A stretch of DNA of 64,000 nt, taken from Sinomonas sp. ASV322. Its GTDB lineage: Bacteria > Actinomycetota > Actinomycetes > Actinomycetales > Micrococcaceae. Under the pieces are notes generated by a model. It made no database searches. It was not told where the DNA came from and saw only the letters and a program-made list of their open reading frames with translations. The DNA is taken from assembly GCF_030908245.1 (NCBI RefSeq), contig NZ_JAVFJJ010000004.1:340288-404287 (forward strand), read 5' to 3'. Positions 1 to 9,459 of the stretch are shown piece after piece (the first letter of the stretch is position 1; the number at the start of each line of letters is the position of its first letter). Made by a program: the position numbers and the translations under genes.

Positions 1-1984
1 TCGACGAGAAGGCGCGGACGAACTGGAGCTGGGAGTCGGAACCGGGCTCGGCACTCAGGGCGAGGGCCCACAGGCGGTCCGCGGTAGCGGCCTTGACGGC
101 GGGCTGGGCTTCAGCAGCGACGTAGAAGTCGAGCGTCGTCGCGAGCTGGCGCAAGAGCGTCTGGACGACCGACGAGTCGGATTCCGCGCCGATGTTGGCG
201 AGCACGAGCTCGACGTAGGAGCGAGCCGGGGTCTCGCCGTCGCGTGCGCCGTCCCAGGAGGAACCCCACACGAGAGCGCGCGGGAGGCTCTCGGCGATGT
301 CATGGAGGCTCGCGGTCACGGTCACGAGGGACACGGGGTCGAGGCGCACCTTGGCGTAGGCGAGGTCGTCGTCGTTGAGGAGGATGAGTTCGGGGCGGGC
401 GAGGCCGACGAGGGCCGGCACGCTCGTCAGCTCGCCTTCGACGTCCAGCTCCTCGCGATGGGTGCGGACGAGCCGCCCGTCGGCTCCACGGTTGTAGAAG
501 CCGATCGCGAGTCGGTGCTGGCGGAGCGTCGGCTGCTCCGGCGAAGCGCTCTGGCGGATCGCGAAGGCCGTGATGGTCCCGTTGCCGTCGGTCTCGATCT
601 CAGGTGCGAGCGTGTTCACGCCCGCGGTCTCAAGCCACAGCCGGCCCCACGATGACAGGTCGCGCCCGCTCGCGGCCTCGAGCTCGGCGAGCAGGTCTGC
701 GAGCACCGTGTTGCTCCACGCGTGCTTGCCGAAATAGGCACGCACGCCCGCCATGAACTGTTCCTGGCCCACCCAGGCAACGAGCTGCTTGAGCACGGAC
801 GCGCCCTTCGCGTACGTGATGCCGTCGAAGTTGACCTCGACGTCGGCGAGGTCGTTGATGTCGGCGAAGATGGGGTGCGTCGTCGGGAGCTGGTCCTGGC
901 GGTACGCCCACGACTTCTCGACGGACGCGAAGGTCGTCCACGCGTGCCCGAAGTCCGGCGTGCGCACGGCCGCCAGGTGGGACATGTATTCGGCGAACGA
1001 CTCGTTGAGCCAGAGATCGTCCCACCAGCGCATCGTCACGTAGTCCCCGAACCACATGTGGGCGAGCTCGTGGAGCACGGTGATGGCGCGGCGCTCGACG
1101 GTGGCCTGAGTTGGCTTGGAGCGGAAGACGTAGCTTTCGAGGATCGTGACGGCACCGGCGTTCTCCATCGCGCCGGCGTTGAATTCGGGCACGAAGAGCT
1201 GGTCGTACTTCGCGAACGGGTATTCGCAGCCGAACTGCTCCTCGAAGAAGGCGAAGCCGCGCTTCGTCGTGTCGAAGATGTTCTCCGCGTCGAGGTATTG
1301 CATGAGCGACTTTCGGGCGAAGATCCCGAGCGGGATCGTCCGACCGGCCGAGTTGACCACCTCATCCCGCACCGATTCGTACGGGCCCGCGATGAGCGCC
1401 GTGATGTAGCTCGGGATGCGCGGCGTCGGCTCGAAGGTCCACACCGAACGTGCGACGTCGTCGCGCGGCTCCGCGGGCCGTGCCTCTGGCGTGGGCGAGT
1501 TCGAGATGACGGCCCAGTGCGCCGGGGCGGTGACACTGAAGCGGAACGCGGCCTTGAGGTCCGGCTGCTCGAACACCGCGAACATGCGCCGCGAGTCGGG
1601 GACCTCGAACTGCGTGTAGAGGTACACCTCGCCGTCGGCGGGGTCGACGAAGCGATGCAGTCCTTCGCCGGTGTTCATGTACGGGGCCTCGGCGTCGATC
1701 ACGAGTTCGTTGTGCGCGGCGAGGCCCGGGAGCTGGATCCTGACGCCGTCGGAGACCTCGGCCGGATCCAGTGAGGTGCCGTTGAGGGTAACGGACAGGA
1801 CGCCGTCCGTGATGGCGTCGATGAAAGTGTGCGAGCCGGGGACCGCGTCGAAGACGACTGTCGTGCGTGAACCGAAGACGCGCTCTCCCTTCGTCAGGTC
1901 CAGCTCGACGTCGTAGCTCTCCACACGGAGCACGGCCTTCGCCCGCTCGACTGCTTCCGACCGGGTCAGGTTCGTCCCTGGCAT
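1..1984 (-). CDS. pepN: Aminopeptidase N (M1 family), C-terminus beyond the window
   Basis: Zinc metallopeptidase that removes N-terminal residues from cytoplasmic peptides. The frame is open from an ATG at 1984 to the left edge, about 661 codons; full-length actinobacterial PepN has about 850. Visible signatures are the M1 exopeptidase motif GAMEN (residues 271-275), the zinc motif HELAH (305-309) and the downstream zinc ligand in NESFAEY (about 328). The protein begins MPGTNLTRSEAV. It diverges from the membrane-protein gene at 2123. In M. tuberculosis pepN (Rv2467) also neighbours the rpiB/nei/dsbA-like group, which supports orthology. No signal peptide, so cytosolic. Identification is secure; only the C-terminal domain is unseen. 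Confidence 0.95.
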   Translation of the reverse strand, partial: MPGTNLTRSEAVERAKAVLRVESYDVELDLTKGERVFGSRTTVVFDAVPGSHTFIDAITDGVLSVTLNGTSLDPAEVSDGVRIQLPGLAAHNELVIDAEAPYMNTGEGLHRFVDPADGEVYLYTQFEVPDSRRMFAVFEQPDLKAAFRFSVTAPAHWAVISNSPTPEARPAEPRDDVARSVWTFEPTPRIPSYITALIAGPYESVRDEVVNSAGRTIPLGIFARKSLMQYLDAENIFDTTKRGFAFFEEQFGCEYPFAKYDQLFVPEFNAGAMENAGAVTILESYVFRSKPTQATVERRAITVLHELAHMWFGDYVTMRWWDDLWLNESFAEYMSHLAAVRTPDFGHAWTTFASVEKSWAYRQDQLPTTHPIFADINDLADVEVNFDGITYAKGASVLKQLVAWVGQEQFMAGVRAYFGKHAWSNTVLADLLAELEAASGRDLSSWGRLWLETAGVNTLAPEIETDGNGTITAFAIRQSASPEQPTLRQHRLAIGFYNRGADGRLVRTHREELDVEGELTSVPALVGLARPELILLNDDDLAYAKVRLDPVSLVTVTASLHDIAESLPRALVWGSSWDGARDGETPARSYVELVLANIGAESDSSVVQTLLRQLATTLDFYVAAEAQPAVKAATADRLWALALSAEPGSDSQLQFVRAFSS

Positions 1985-2122
1985 GCGCGCCTCCCTGCAC
2001 ACTTCCTCGTCGGCGCTGGGCGCGCCGCACGCAGTTTGAAATTATTCTTTCAGTTCGGGGGGCGTGCAAGTGGGCTCCGCCGTGTGACGCGTGCCGCCCA
2101 TCCGCTGAGTTAGCTTTGATGC

Positions 2123-3094
2123 ATGGGCGAGCGGGAAGGCGGCCGAGAAGGACTGTGGGACAGGAAGGCCGTCCGTTTTGCCATCGGCTTTCCCACGCTC
2201 CTCGCCGCGGGCTTCGTGCTCGCGGCGTTCACGTTCCGGGGGCAGGTTCCTGAGCCCGTCGCGTGGTTGTGGGACGCCGACGGTGGCCGGGCCTTTGTGC
2301 CGTTCGCGGGCTACCTCGCGGGCGGGGGGCTGCTTGTGGTCGTCGTCGGCATCGCCCTGTGCCTCCAGGCGGGGATCCAGTCGCGGCCTGCCGTGTCCCG
2401 CAAGATCTTCATGGCGGGCGGCGTCGGCATGTCGATGTTCCTCGTGACCGTTCTGGCGGCGGGACTCATGGGCCAGGTCGGGGTGAAGGACGCGCACATG
2501 ACCCATCCGGACCCGATCGTCCTCGCGTCGGGCAGTGGCGCCACCGTCGCGTTCTCAGTCGTCATGTTCATGGCGTTCAAACCCGACGAGCGATGGAGCC
2601 CGAGGGACGAACAGGCGCTTCTCGATGTGCTGGAACCAGAGCGCGCCCGTGACACCTTCGTGTTCTGGGCGCATGCGCGCTCGTCCGTCTTCGTCATGCT
2701 CGCGGTCGTCGGTTCGCAGCTCTCGCTCCTCGCGCTTCTTCTCTCCGCGTGGCTTTCGCTCGCGATCGCCCTCGTAGGCCTCGTGGCGGCCTCGATGCTC
2801 ATCCTCCGCGTGAGCGTCGAGCCGGAGAGGGTCACCCTGGCCTTCATGGGCCTCGTGCGAGTGGCCCGGATCAGGACGCCCGATGTCCTGCGGGCGGGCT
2901 ACGGCGCCGTTGTCGCCCGCGCCTATGGCGGGTGGGGCTACCGGCACCGCGGAAAGGTGGTCTCGGCGCTCGTGTCGAGCGGTGAGGCCGTGGATGTGCT
3001 GTGCCGTGACGGCAGCCGCTACGTCTTCTCGGCGAAGGACCCGGCGATCGCGGAGCACGTCGCAGACGTGCTCGGCGGCGCCCCCGCCAAGTAG
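2123..3094 (+). CDS. Multi-pass membrane protein, DUF1648-like
   Basis: A 323-residue integral membrane protein of unknown function. Hydrophobic segments lie at about residues 16-38, 60-82, 94-118, 133-152 and 187-232, the last long enough for two helices. They are followed by a soluble C-terminal part with a GGWGYR motif and a 'SGEAVDVLCRDGSRYVF' stretch. That tail resembles the end of actinobacterial DUF1648-type membrane proteins; the family link is my recognition from memory and is tentative. It lies 38 bp before rpiB on the same strand and diverges from pepN across about 140 bp. No enzymatic motif is visible. Confidence 0.75.
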   Translation: MGEREGGREGLWDRKAVRFAIGFPTLLAAGFVLAAFTFRGQVPEPVAWLWDADGGRAFVPFAGYLAGGGLLVVVVGIALCLQAGIQSRPAVSRKIFMAGGVGMSMFLVTVLAAGLMGQVGVKDAHMTHPDPIVLASGSGATVAFSVVMFMAFKPDERWSPRDEQALLDVLEPERARDTFVFWAHARSSVFVMLAVVGSQLSLLALLLSAWLSLAIALVGLVAASMLILRVSVEPERVTLAFMGLVRVARIRTPDVLRAGYGAVVARAYGGWGYRHRGKVVSALVSSGEAVDVLCRDGSRYVFSAKDPAIAEHVADVLGGAPAK

Positions 3095-3131
3095 GCTTGA
3101 CGCGGCCGTCCCGCCCATCGAGAGGAACCCC

Positions 3132-3614
3132 GTGACCAAGCCCCGCGTCCACATCGCCACCGATCATGCCGGCATGGAACTGAGCGCCCATCTGGTGAGC
3201 CACCTCGGGGCGCTGGGCTACGACGTGACCGACCATGGCCCCACGGCGTACGATCCGCTCGACGACTACCCCTCGTTCTGCATCCGTGCCGCCCTCGCGG
3301 TCGTCGCGGACCAGGAGGCCGGCGTGGAGGCCCTCGGAATCGTCCTCGGCGGATCCGGCAACGGCGAGCAGATCGCGGCCAACAAGGTCAGGGGCGTTCG
3401 TGCGGCGCTCGTCTGGAACCTCGACACGGCGCGGCTCGCACGGGAGCACAACGATGCCAACGTCGTGGCCGTCGGCGGCCGCCAGCACAGCGTCGACGAG
3501 GCCACGAAGCTCATTGAGGCGTTCCTCGACGAGCCGTTCAGCCACGATGAGCGCCACGTCCGCCGCATCGGCAAGATCGCGACCTACGAGTCGACCGGCG
3601 AAATCGTCGACTAA
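3132..3614 (+). CDS. rpiB: Ribose-5-phosphate isomerase B
   Basis: Interconverts ribose 5-phosphate and ribulose 5-phosphate in the non-oxidative pentose phosphate pathway. It is 160 residues, the normal RpiB length, reading from a GTG at 3132 after a GAGAGGA ribosome-binding sequence. The N-terminus IATDHAGMELSAHL and the LGGSGNGEQIAANKVRGVRAAL block are typical of the LacAB/RpiB family. In the actinobacterial form the catalytic base is usually Glu; the GGSGNGE block fits this. The nei gene starts 21 bp downstream, so the two are probably cotranscribed, as in M. tuberculosis (Rv2465c-Rv2464c). Confidence 0.95.
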   Translation: MTKPRVHIATDHAGMELSAHLVSHLGALGYDVTDHGPTAYDPLDDYPSFCIRAALAVVADQEAGVEALGIVLGGSGNGEQIAANKVRGVRAALVWNLDTARLAREHNDANVVAVGGRQHSVDEATKLIEAFLDEPFSHDERHVRRIGKIATYESTGEIVD

Positions 3615-3635
3615 GACCTCGTCGAGGCCTGGCTC

Positions 3636-4640
3636 ATGCCTGAGGGTCACTCCGTCCACCGCCTTGCGCGGCAGTTCGCGGACGTCTTCGCGGGGGAGCA
3701 GCTTGCCGTGAGCAGCCCGCAGGGGCGCTTCGCGGACGGTGCCGCGCTGCTCGACGGGCGCGTTCTCCAGTCCGTACGGGCCCACGGGAAGCAGCTGTTC
3801 CTGCGCTTCGAGGGCGAGCTCTACCTGCACGTGCACCTCGGCCTCTACGGGGCGTGGGACTTCGGCGGCGATAAGACCTTCGCGGGCGCCTCGAGCATCG
3901 GTGCCCCGCGGCGCGTGGGGGAGCGCGAGCTGCCAGGAGCTGTTCCCGCGACGGGTGCTGTTCCCACGACGGGCGGAGCGCGCGACGGCGGAACGGGCGA
4001 CGTCGGAGCGCGCGACGGCGGAACGGGCGACGACGGCACGGGCGACGACGGCGCAGCGGCCTATGCGGGGCCGCCGGCTCCCGTCAGGGCCGTCAGGGTT
4101 CGCCTCGCCTCCGATCACGGGTGGGCGGACCTGCGCGGCGCGAGCGTGTGCGCGGTCGCGACCGAGCCCGAGGTCGACGCCGTGCTAGCCCGCCTCGGCC
4201 CGGATCCGCTGGACGCTCACGAGGATGCCCGAGCGGCCGGCGAGGAGTTCGCGCGCCGGATCCTGCGCCGTCGTACGCCGGTCGCGCGGCTGCTCATGGA
4301 TCAGGCCGTCGTCGCGGGCATCGGCAACGTCTACCGGGCCGAGCTGCTCTTCCGCTCCCGCCTCGACCCGGCGCTCCCCGGCGCCGAAGTGGGGACGGAG
4401 CGCGCGTTCGCCCTGTGGGACGACGCCGTCGCCGCGATGCGGAACGGCGTCCGGGACGGCCGGATTGTCACAACGGACCCCGAGCTCTGGCCGCGTGGGT
4501 CCCACGCCCTGCCTGACCCTGAGCATGCCCACTACGTCTACAAGCGCCACGGGCGCCCCTGTCGGGTGTGCGGCGAGGACGTCCGGCTCGCCGACGAAGC
4601 CGGCCGCAAGCTGTATTGGTGCCCCTCGTGCCAGGCGTGA
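3636..4640 (+). CDS. nei: Fpg/Nei family DNA glycosylase with a repeat-expanded linker
   Basis: Bifunctional DNA glycosylase/AP lyase that removes oxidised bases. The protein starts MPEGH, keeping the catalytic Pro2-Glu3 of the family. It carries the helix-two-turn-helix region (LLMDQAVVAGIGNVYRAELLF) and a C-terminal zinc finger with CRVCGED and YWCPSC. At 334 residues it is longer than usual (about 255-290) because residues about 100-148 are a Gly/Asp/Thr-rich linker built from a 30-bp tandem repeat. The position next to rpiB matches M. tuberculosis nei1 (Rv2464c). Whether the linker is disordered or affects activity cannot be told from sequence. Confidence 0.92.
   Translation: MPEGHSVHRLARQFADVFAGEQLAVSSPQGRFADGAALLDGRVLQSVRAHGKQLFLRFEGELYLHVHLGLYGAWDFGGDKTFAGASSIGAPRRVGERELPGAVPATGAVPTTGGARDGGTGDVGARDGGTGDDGTGDDGAAAYAGPPAPVRAVRVRLASDHGWADLRGASVCAVATEPEVDAVLARLGPDPLDAHEDARAAGEEFARRILRRRTPVARLLMDQAVVAGIGNVYRAELLFRSRLDPALPGAEVGTERAFALWDDAVAAMRNGVRDGRIVTTDPELWPRGSHALPDPEHAHYVYKRHGRPCRVCGEDVRLADEAGRKLYWCPSCQA
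3974..4032 (+). repeat. 30-bp tandem repeat inside nei
   Basis: Two near-perfect copies with a 30-bp period (3974-4002 and 4004-4032) encode GARDGGTGDV then GARDGGTGDD. A degenerate continuation, GTGDDG, follows. The period is a multiple of three, so copy-number change would keep the reading frame. Confidence 0.9.
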
Positions 4641-4642
4641 AT

Positions 4643-4671
4643 TTGACACAGATCCGCCTGTTCGATTTAGT
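4643..4671 (+). promoter_or_regulatory. Sigma-70-type promoter for tRNA-Gly
   Basis: A perfect -35 box TTGACA (4643-4648), a 17-bp spacer and a -10 box TTTAGT (4666-4671) lie 12 bp before the tRNA. The -35 box starts 3 bp after the nei stop codon. Confidence 0.7.
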
Positions 4672-4682
4672 GGGATAGCCGT

Positions 4683-4756
4683 GCGGCCGTAGCTCAATGG
4701 TAGAGCGCTAGTCTTCCAAACTCGATACGCGGGTTCGATTCCCGTCGGCCGCTCCA
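4683..4756 (+). tRNA. tRNA-Gly(TCC)
   Basis: Acceptor arms GCGGCCG and CGGCCGC pair fully, the D arm is GCTC/GAGC, the anticodon loop CTTCCAA gives anticodon TCC, the T arm is standard and CCA is encoded. The anticodon stem CTAGT/ACTCG has one T-C mismatch, which is unusual but does not disturb the rest of the fold. Confidence 0.95.
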
Positions 4757-4771
4757 TCGCCTTGTGGCGCA

Positions 4772-4805
4772 CAGTGGGCCCCTCCCCTCGCGGAGGGGCC
4801 CACTG
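4772..4805 (+). terminator. Hairpin after tRNA-Gly
   Basis: A 14-bp perfect stem, CAGTGGGCCCCTCC with its complement, around a 6-nt loop. There is no T tract, which is common in very high-GC actinobacteria. Confidence 0.6.
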
Positions 4806-4865
4806 CCGTCTGCGCGATGTGCACCGCCGCAGTACTGCCCTGTATTGTGGTCTGTGCACCAGAGA

Positions 4866-4941
<76 letters not shown>

Positions 4942-5007
4942 AGTTCCGCGGTCGGCAAGCCAGCCAACGCGGCAACCCTCAACCAGACCATCCAGGAGTG
5001 CCACGCT

Positions 5008-6378
5008 GTGAAGAGCGCCGCCGAGAATCTCACCCCCACCCGCGTCAAGCTCAACGTCGAGGTTCCGTTCGACGAGCTCAAGCCCGCCATCGACGCGGCG
5101 TACAAGCAGGTTGCCGAGCAGATCCAGGTGCCCGGCTTCCGCAAGGGCAAGGTTCCGTCCCGCGTCATCGACCAGCGCGTCGGCCGTGGCTACGTCCTCG
5201 AGACCGCCATCAACGACGGCCTCAACGGCTGGTACCAGGAGGCAGTTTCCGAGACTGGCATCCGCCCGCTGTCGCGCCCCGAGGTCGAGATCACCGAGGT
5301 TCCCGACCCGTCCGCGACCGAGGGCCAGCTCACGTTCAGCGTCGAGGTCGACGTCCGTCCTGAGATCGAGCTCCCCGAGTACGAGGGCATCAAGGTCGAC
5401 GTCGAGGCCGCCGAGGCGTCCGACGACGACGTCGAGAAGGCGCTCAACGACCTCCGCTCGCGCTTCGGCACGCTCAAGCCGGTCGAGCGTCCCGCGCAGG
5501 CCGATGACTTCCTCACGATCGACCTCACGGCGAAGGTCGACGGCGAGGAGGTCGACTCGGCGTCGGCACTCTCCTACCAGGTGGGCTCGGGCACGATGCT
5601 CGAGGGCCTCGACGAGGCCGTGACCGGCCTGAGCGCGGACGAGGAGGCGATCTTCGAGACGAAGCTCGCCGGTGGCGAGCACGCGGGCGAGAACGCCCAG
5701 GTGACGGTCAAGGTCACGGCAGTCAAGGAGCGCGAGCTTCCCGAGGCCGACGACGACTTCGCGCAGCTCGCGTCGGAGTTCGACACGATCACCGAGCTCC
5801 GCGAGGACCTCGCGAAGCAGGCCGCTGACTCCAAGGTCGCCCAGCAGGGGATCGAGGCCCGCGACAAGGTGCTCGACAAGCTCGTCGAACTCGTCGAGGT
5901 CCCCGTTCCGGACTCCGTCATCTCGGAGCAGGTTGACGCTCACTTCAACCCCGAGGCCGGCGGCCACGCGGCAGCGGAGGACCACGACACTGACGAGCAC
6001 CGGGCCGAGGTCAAGGCCAACACCGAGCGTGCCTTCAAGAACGAGGTCATCCTCGACGCGATCGCCGACAAGGAGGAGATCGGCGTCTCGCAGAGCGAGC
6101 TCATCGAGTACCTCATCTCGACCGCGTCGCAGTACGGCATGGATCCGAACCAGTTCGCGCAGATCATGGACCAGTCGGGCCAGGTCCCGATGATGGTCGG
6201 CGAGGTGCGCCGCCGGAAGGCGCTCGCCGTCGTCCTCGGCAAGGCCGAGGTGACCGACTCCGAGGGCAAGGCCGTCGACCTCACCGAGTTCGTGCGTCCG
6301 GCCGTCGAGGAGGAGTCGGGCGAGGAGGTCGCCGCCGAGGTCATCCCGAGCGACGATCCGGCCGCAGCCACGTTCTAA
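5008..6378 (+). CDS. tig: Trigger factor, ribosome-associated chaperone
   Basis: Peptidyl-prolyl isomerase and chaperone that binds at the ribosome exit tunnel. It is 456 residues from a GTG at 5008. The N-terminal ribosome-binding domain holds the [12 protein letters not shown] signature (the FRK loop), followed by the FKBP-type domain (about 150-245, [14 protein letters not shown]...) and the helical C-terminal arms. The C-terminus is acidic ([12 protein letters not shown]). The start was chosen because homologs begin [15 protein letters not shown]; upstream codons would read through the tRNA-Pro gene. The position before clpP1-clpP2-clpX is conserved across actinobacteria. Confidence 0.97.
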   Translation: MKSAAENLTPTRVKLNVEVPFDELKPAIDAAYKQVAEQIQVPGFRKGKVPSRVIDQRVGRGYVLETAINDGLNGWYQEAVSETGIRPLSRPEVEITEVPDPSATEGQLTFSVEVDVRPEIELPEYEGIKVDVEAAEASDDDVEKALNDLRSRFGTLKPVERPAQADDFLTIDLTAKVDGEEVDSASALSYQVGSGTMLEGLDEAVTGLSADEEAIFETKLAGGEHAGENAQVTVKVTAVKERELPEADDDFAQLASEFDTITELREDLAKQAADSKVAQQGIEARDKVLDKLVELVEVPVPDSVISEQVDAHFNPEAGGHAAAEDHDTDEHRAEVKANTERAFKNEVILDAIADKEEIGVSQSELIEYLISTASQYGMDPNQFAQIMDQSGQVPMMVGEVRRRKALAVVLGKAEVTDSEGKAVDLTEFVRPAVEEESGEEVAAEVIPSDDPAAATF

Positions 6379-6401
6379 AGAAGCCTGATCGCTTCTGCAA
6401 G

Positions 6402-6445
6402 GAGGCCGCCGACCACGCCGAGAGGCGCGGACGGCGGCCTCTTTT
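6402..6445 (+). terminator. Rho-independent terminator after tig
   Basis: GAGGCCGCCG (from 6402) pairs with CGGCGGCCTC (6432-6441), followed by TTTT. It separates tig from the clp genes. Confidence 0.85.
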
Positions 6446-6617
6446 CGTGTCCGCTCGCGGTGGGCGGCCCCGGACGAAGGCCGCTGCATGAGGCGCCCCC
6501 AAGCCCGCATGCGCCTAAAGCGAACAGTGGCGGCGCGCGGAACAAAGACCGGGCGAAACGGGCTACTGTCCCTGTAGCAGCAACCAGTCTTTGCAGCAGA
6601 TCGAGAGGTATCGCACC

Positions 6618-7244
6618 ATGCAGCAGGAGAGCACGCCGCGTCTGGCCGACCAGCCCACAGGCAACGGCCAGGACTTCATCTATCAGCGCCTCCTCAAGGA
6701 GCGCATCATCTGGCTCGGATCCGAGGTCCGGGACGACAACGCGAATACGATCTGCTCGCAGCTCCTCCTGCTCTCGGCCGAGGATCCCGAGAAGGACATC
6801 TACCTGTACATTAATTCGCCGGGCGGCTCCGTCACGGCAGGCATGGCGATCTACGACACGATGCAGTACATCCCCAACGACGTCGTGACCGTCGCGACCG
6901 GCCTTGCCGCCTCGATGGGCCAGTTCCTCCTCTCGTCCGGGACCAAGGGCAAGCGCTACGCGACCCCGCACGCGCGCATCCTCATGCATCAGCCTTCGGG
7001 CGGCATCGGCGGCACGGCCTCGGACATCAAGATCCAGGCCGAGCTCATCCTGCACATGAAGCAGGTCATGGCCGAGCTCACGGCCGAGCAGACCGGCCAG
7101 ACGATCGATACGATCCTCAAGGACAACGACCGCGACAAGTGGTTCACCGCCGAGGAAGCGCTCGCGTACGGCTTCTTCGACAAGATCGCCGAGCGCGCGG
7201 GCCACGTGGCCGGCGGCGGCGGAACCGAAAGCAACCACCAGTAG
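6618..7244 (+). CDS. clpP1: ATP-dependent Clp protease proteolytic subunit 1
   Basis: Serine protease subunit of the ClpP1P2 barrel that degrades substrates unfolded by ClpX or ClpC. It is 208 residues. The catalytic triad is visible: Ser99 (GLAASMGQ), His124 (LMHQPSGG) and Asp173 (NDRDKW). The ATG at 6618 is preferred over a TTG at 6591 because GAGAGG sits about 9 nt upstream and the length then fits the family. clpP2 follows after 26 bp. In mycobacteria the two subunits form a mixed tetradecamer; the same is inferred here from gene pairing. Confidence 0.97.
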   Translation: MQQESTPRLADQPTGNGQDFIYQRLLKERIIWLGSEVRDDNANTICSQLLLLSAEDPEKDIYLYINSPGGSVTAGMAIYDTMQYIPNDVVTVATGLAASMGQFLLSSGTKGKRYATPHARILMHQPSGGIGGTASDIKIQAELILHMKQVMAELTAEQTGQTIDTILKDNDRDKWFTAEEALAYGFFDKIAERAGHVAGGGGTESNHQ

Positions 7245-7270
7245 GCGTCCAGGGCGACAAAGGAGCACAC

Positions 7271-7930
7271 ATGAACTACAACATGGGCGTCAATCCGGGC
7301 AGCCTGCCCACGAGCCGCTACATTCTGCCCCAGTTCGAGGAGCGGACCCCGTACGGCTTCAAGCGCCAGGACCCGTACACGAAGCTCTTCGAGGACCGCA
7401 TCATCTTCATGGGCGTCCAGGTCGACGATGCGTCGGCTGACGACATCATGGCCCAGCTTCTGGTCCTCGAGGCGAACGACCCGGACCGCGACATCACGAT
7501 GTACATCAACTCGCCGGGCGGCTCGTTCACGGCCATGACCGCCATCTACGACACGATGCAGTTCATCCGGCCCGAGATCCAGACGGTGTGCCTCGGCATG
7601 GCGGCATCGGCCGCCGCGGTCATCCTCGCGGCTGGGACGCCGGGGAAGCGGCTCGCGCTGCCGAACTCGACCGTCATGATCCACCAGCCGTCGCTCTCGG
7701 GCGGCCAGGGTGGCCAGGCGACCGATCTCGAGATCCAGGCCCGCGAGGTCCTGCGCATGCGCGAGTGGCTCGAGCACACGTGGGCCAAGCACACGAACAA
7801 GACGCCTGAGGAGATCAGCCGCGACATCGAGCGCGACCTCTTCTTGACGGCCCCGGAGGCGCAGGTCTACGGGCTCGTCGATGAGGTTCTCGAGTCACGC
7901 AAGATCCGTCAGAGCGCTATCGCGCGCTGA
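7271..7930 (+). CDS. clpP2: ATP-dependent Clp protease proteolytic subunit 2
   Basis: Second ClpP paralog, 219 residues, with an intact triad: Ser113 (GMAASAAAV), His138 (MIHQPSL) and Asp189 (ERDLFL). The N-terminal extension, rich in Tyr, Asn and Pro, is typical of actinobacterial ClpP2 and is probably processed. AAAGGAG lies 6 nt before the ATG. It is cotranscribed with clpP1. Confidence 0.97.
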   Translation: MNYNMGVNPGSLPTSRYILPQFEERTPYGFKRQDPYTKLFEDRIIFMGVQVDDASADDIMAQLLVLEANDPDRDITMYINSPGGSFTAMTAIYDTMQFIRPEIQTVCLGMAASAAAVILAAGTPGKRLALPNSTVMIHQPSLSGGQGGQATDLEIQAREVLRMREWLEHTWAKHTNKTPEEISRDIERDLFLTAPEAQVYGLVDEVLESRKIRQSAIAR

Positions 7931-8075
7931 CCGCCCCGGAGGCGCACGTCGCCGAACCGCCGGTGCCGCCGAGAAATGTTCGGCGGCACCGGCGTTTGGC
8001 TTCGGTACGCTGTCGGTCCCGTGTCCTACAGTGGAGTGGTCACGGCTTCTGCCCCTACACGAAGGGATTCGACGA

Positions 8076-9365
8076 ATGGCTCGGATTGGTGAGAGCGCGG
8101 ATCTGCTGAAGTGCTCGTTCTGCGGGAAGAGCCAGAAGCAGGTTCGGAAGCTCATCGCGGGCCCTGGGGTCTACATCTGCGACGAGTGCATCGAGCTCTG
8201 CAACGAGATCATCGAGGAAGAGCTCGCCGAGGTTTCGGACCTGGGAAGCTTCGAGCTCCCGAAGCCCCGCGAGATCTTCGATTTCCTCCAGGAGTACGTC
8301 GTCGGGCAGGAGCCCGCGAAGCGTGCTCTCGCCGTCGCGGTCTACAACCACTACAAGCGCATCCAGGCGGGGCACGGCTCCAAGTCCGGCTCGCTTGCGG
8401 AAGGCCACGGGCACGACGACGTCGAGATCGCCAAGTCGAACATCCTCCTGATCGGCCCCACCGGGTGCGGCAAGACGTACCTGGCCCAGACTCTCGCGCG
8501 GCGGCTCAACGTCCCGTTCGCGGTCGCCGACGCAACGGCCCTCACCGAAGCGGGCTACGTCGGCGAAGACGTCGAGAACATCCTGCTCAAGCTCATCCAG
8601 GCCGCCGACTACGACGTCAAGAAGGCCGAGCAGGGCATCATCTACATCGACGAGATCGACAAGATCTCGCGCAAGAGCGAGAACCCGTCGATCACACGGG
8701 ACGTCTCGGGCGAGGGCGTCCAGCAGGCGCTCCTCAAGATCCTCGAGGGGACGGTGGCGTCGGTGCCGCCGCAGGGCGGGCGCAAGCACCCGCACCAGGA
8801 ATTCATCCAGATCGACACGACGAACGTGCTCTTCATCGTCGCGGGGGCGTTCGCGGGCCTCGAGGAGATCATCGGGCAGCGGGCGGGCAAGAAGGGCATC
8901 GGCTTCGGCGTTCCGCTCAGCTCGATCACGAAGCACGAGAGCACGTATGCGGACGTCATGCCCGAGGACCTGCTCAAGTTCGGCCTCATCCCCGAATTCA
9001 TCGGCCGCCTCCCGGTCATCACGACCGTCGAGAACCTCGATCGGCCGGCTCTCATGCAGATTCTGACCGAGCCGAAGAACGCCCTCGTCAAGCAGTACCA
9101 GAAGATGTTCCAGCTGGACGCGGTCGAGCTGCATTTCGAGGACGACGCCCTCGAGGCGATCGCGGACCTCGCGCTTGAACGCGGGACGGGCGCCCGCGGC
9201 CTGCGGGCCATCATGGAGGAAGTCCTCCTCCCCGTCATGTTCGACCTCCCGAGCCGGGACGACGTGGCCGGCGTCGTGGTGACGCGCGACGTCGTCGTTC
9301 GCCACGAGCAGCCGACGCTCATTCCGCACAGCGTCGTCGCGAAGCGCCGCACGAAGTCCGCGTAG
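8076..9365 (+). CDS. clpX: ATP-dependent Clp protease ATP-binding subunit ClpX
   Basis: AAA+ unfoldase that feeds substrates into ClpP1P2. It is 429 residues from an ATG at 8076. The N-terminal zinc-binding domain has Cys13/Cys16 (CSFCGK) and CDECIELC. Walker A GPTGCGKT is near residue 127 and Walker [11 protein letters not shown] follows, with the pore/IGF region and sensor motifs ([13 protein letters not shown]). The start agrees with the canonical MARIGES N-terminus. About 145 bp separate it from clpP2, so it may also have its own promoter. Confidence 0.97.
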   Translation: MARIGESADLLKCSFCGKSQKQVRKLIAGPGVYICDECIELCNEIIEEELAEVSDLGSFELPKPREIFDFLQEYVVGQEPAKRALAVAVYNHYKRIQAGHGSKSGSLAEGHGHDDVEIAKSNILLIGPTGCGKTYLAQTLARRLNVPFAVADATALTEAGYVGEDVENILLKLIQAADYDVKKAEQGIIYIDEIDKISRKSENPSITRDVSGEGVQQALLKILEGTVASVPPQGGRKHPHQEFIQIDTTNVLFIVAGAFAGLEEIIGQRAGKKGIGFGVPLSSITKHESTYADVMPEDLLKFGLIPEFIGRLPVITTVENLDRPALMQILTEPKNALVKQYQKMFQLDAVELHFEDDALEAIADLALERGTGARGLRAIMEEVLLPVMFDLPSRDDVAGVVVTRDVVVRHEQPTLIPHSVVAKRRTKSA

Positions 9366-9381
9366 GGGAACGCCGCACGCA

Positions 9382-9420
9382 GCGCAAAGGGCCCGGCATT
9401 TCGCCGGGCCCTTTGCGCTT
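9382..9420. terminator. Shared bidirectional terminator between clpX and the MFS gene
   Basis: GCGCAAAGGGCCCGGC (9382-9397) pairs with GCCGGGCCCTTTGCGC (9403-9418). The A/T-rich arm base gives a short T run on the plus strand. It lies between convergent genes and could serve both. Confidence 0.85.
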
Positions 9421-9459
9421 TGTGCTACGCGGTCGACGCCGCGGCCTGCCGGCCGGTGG

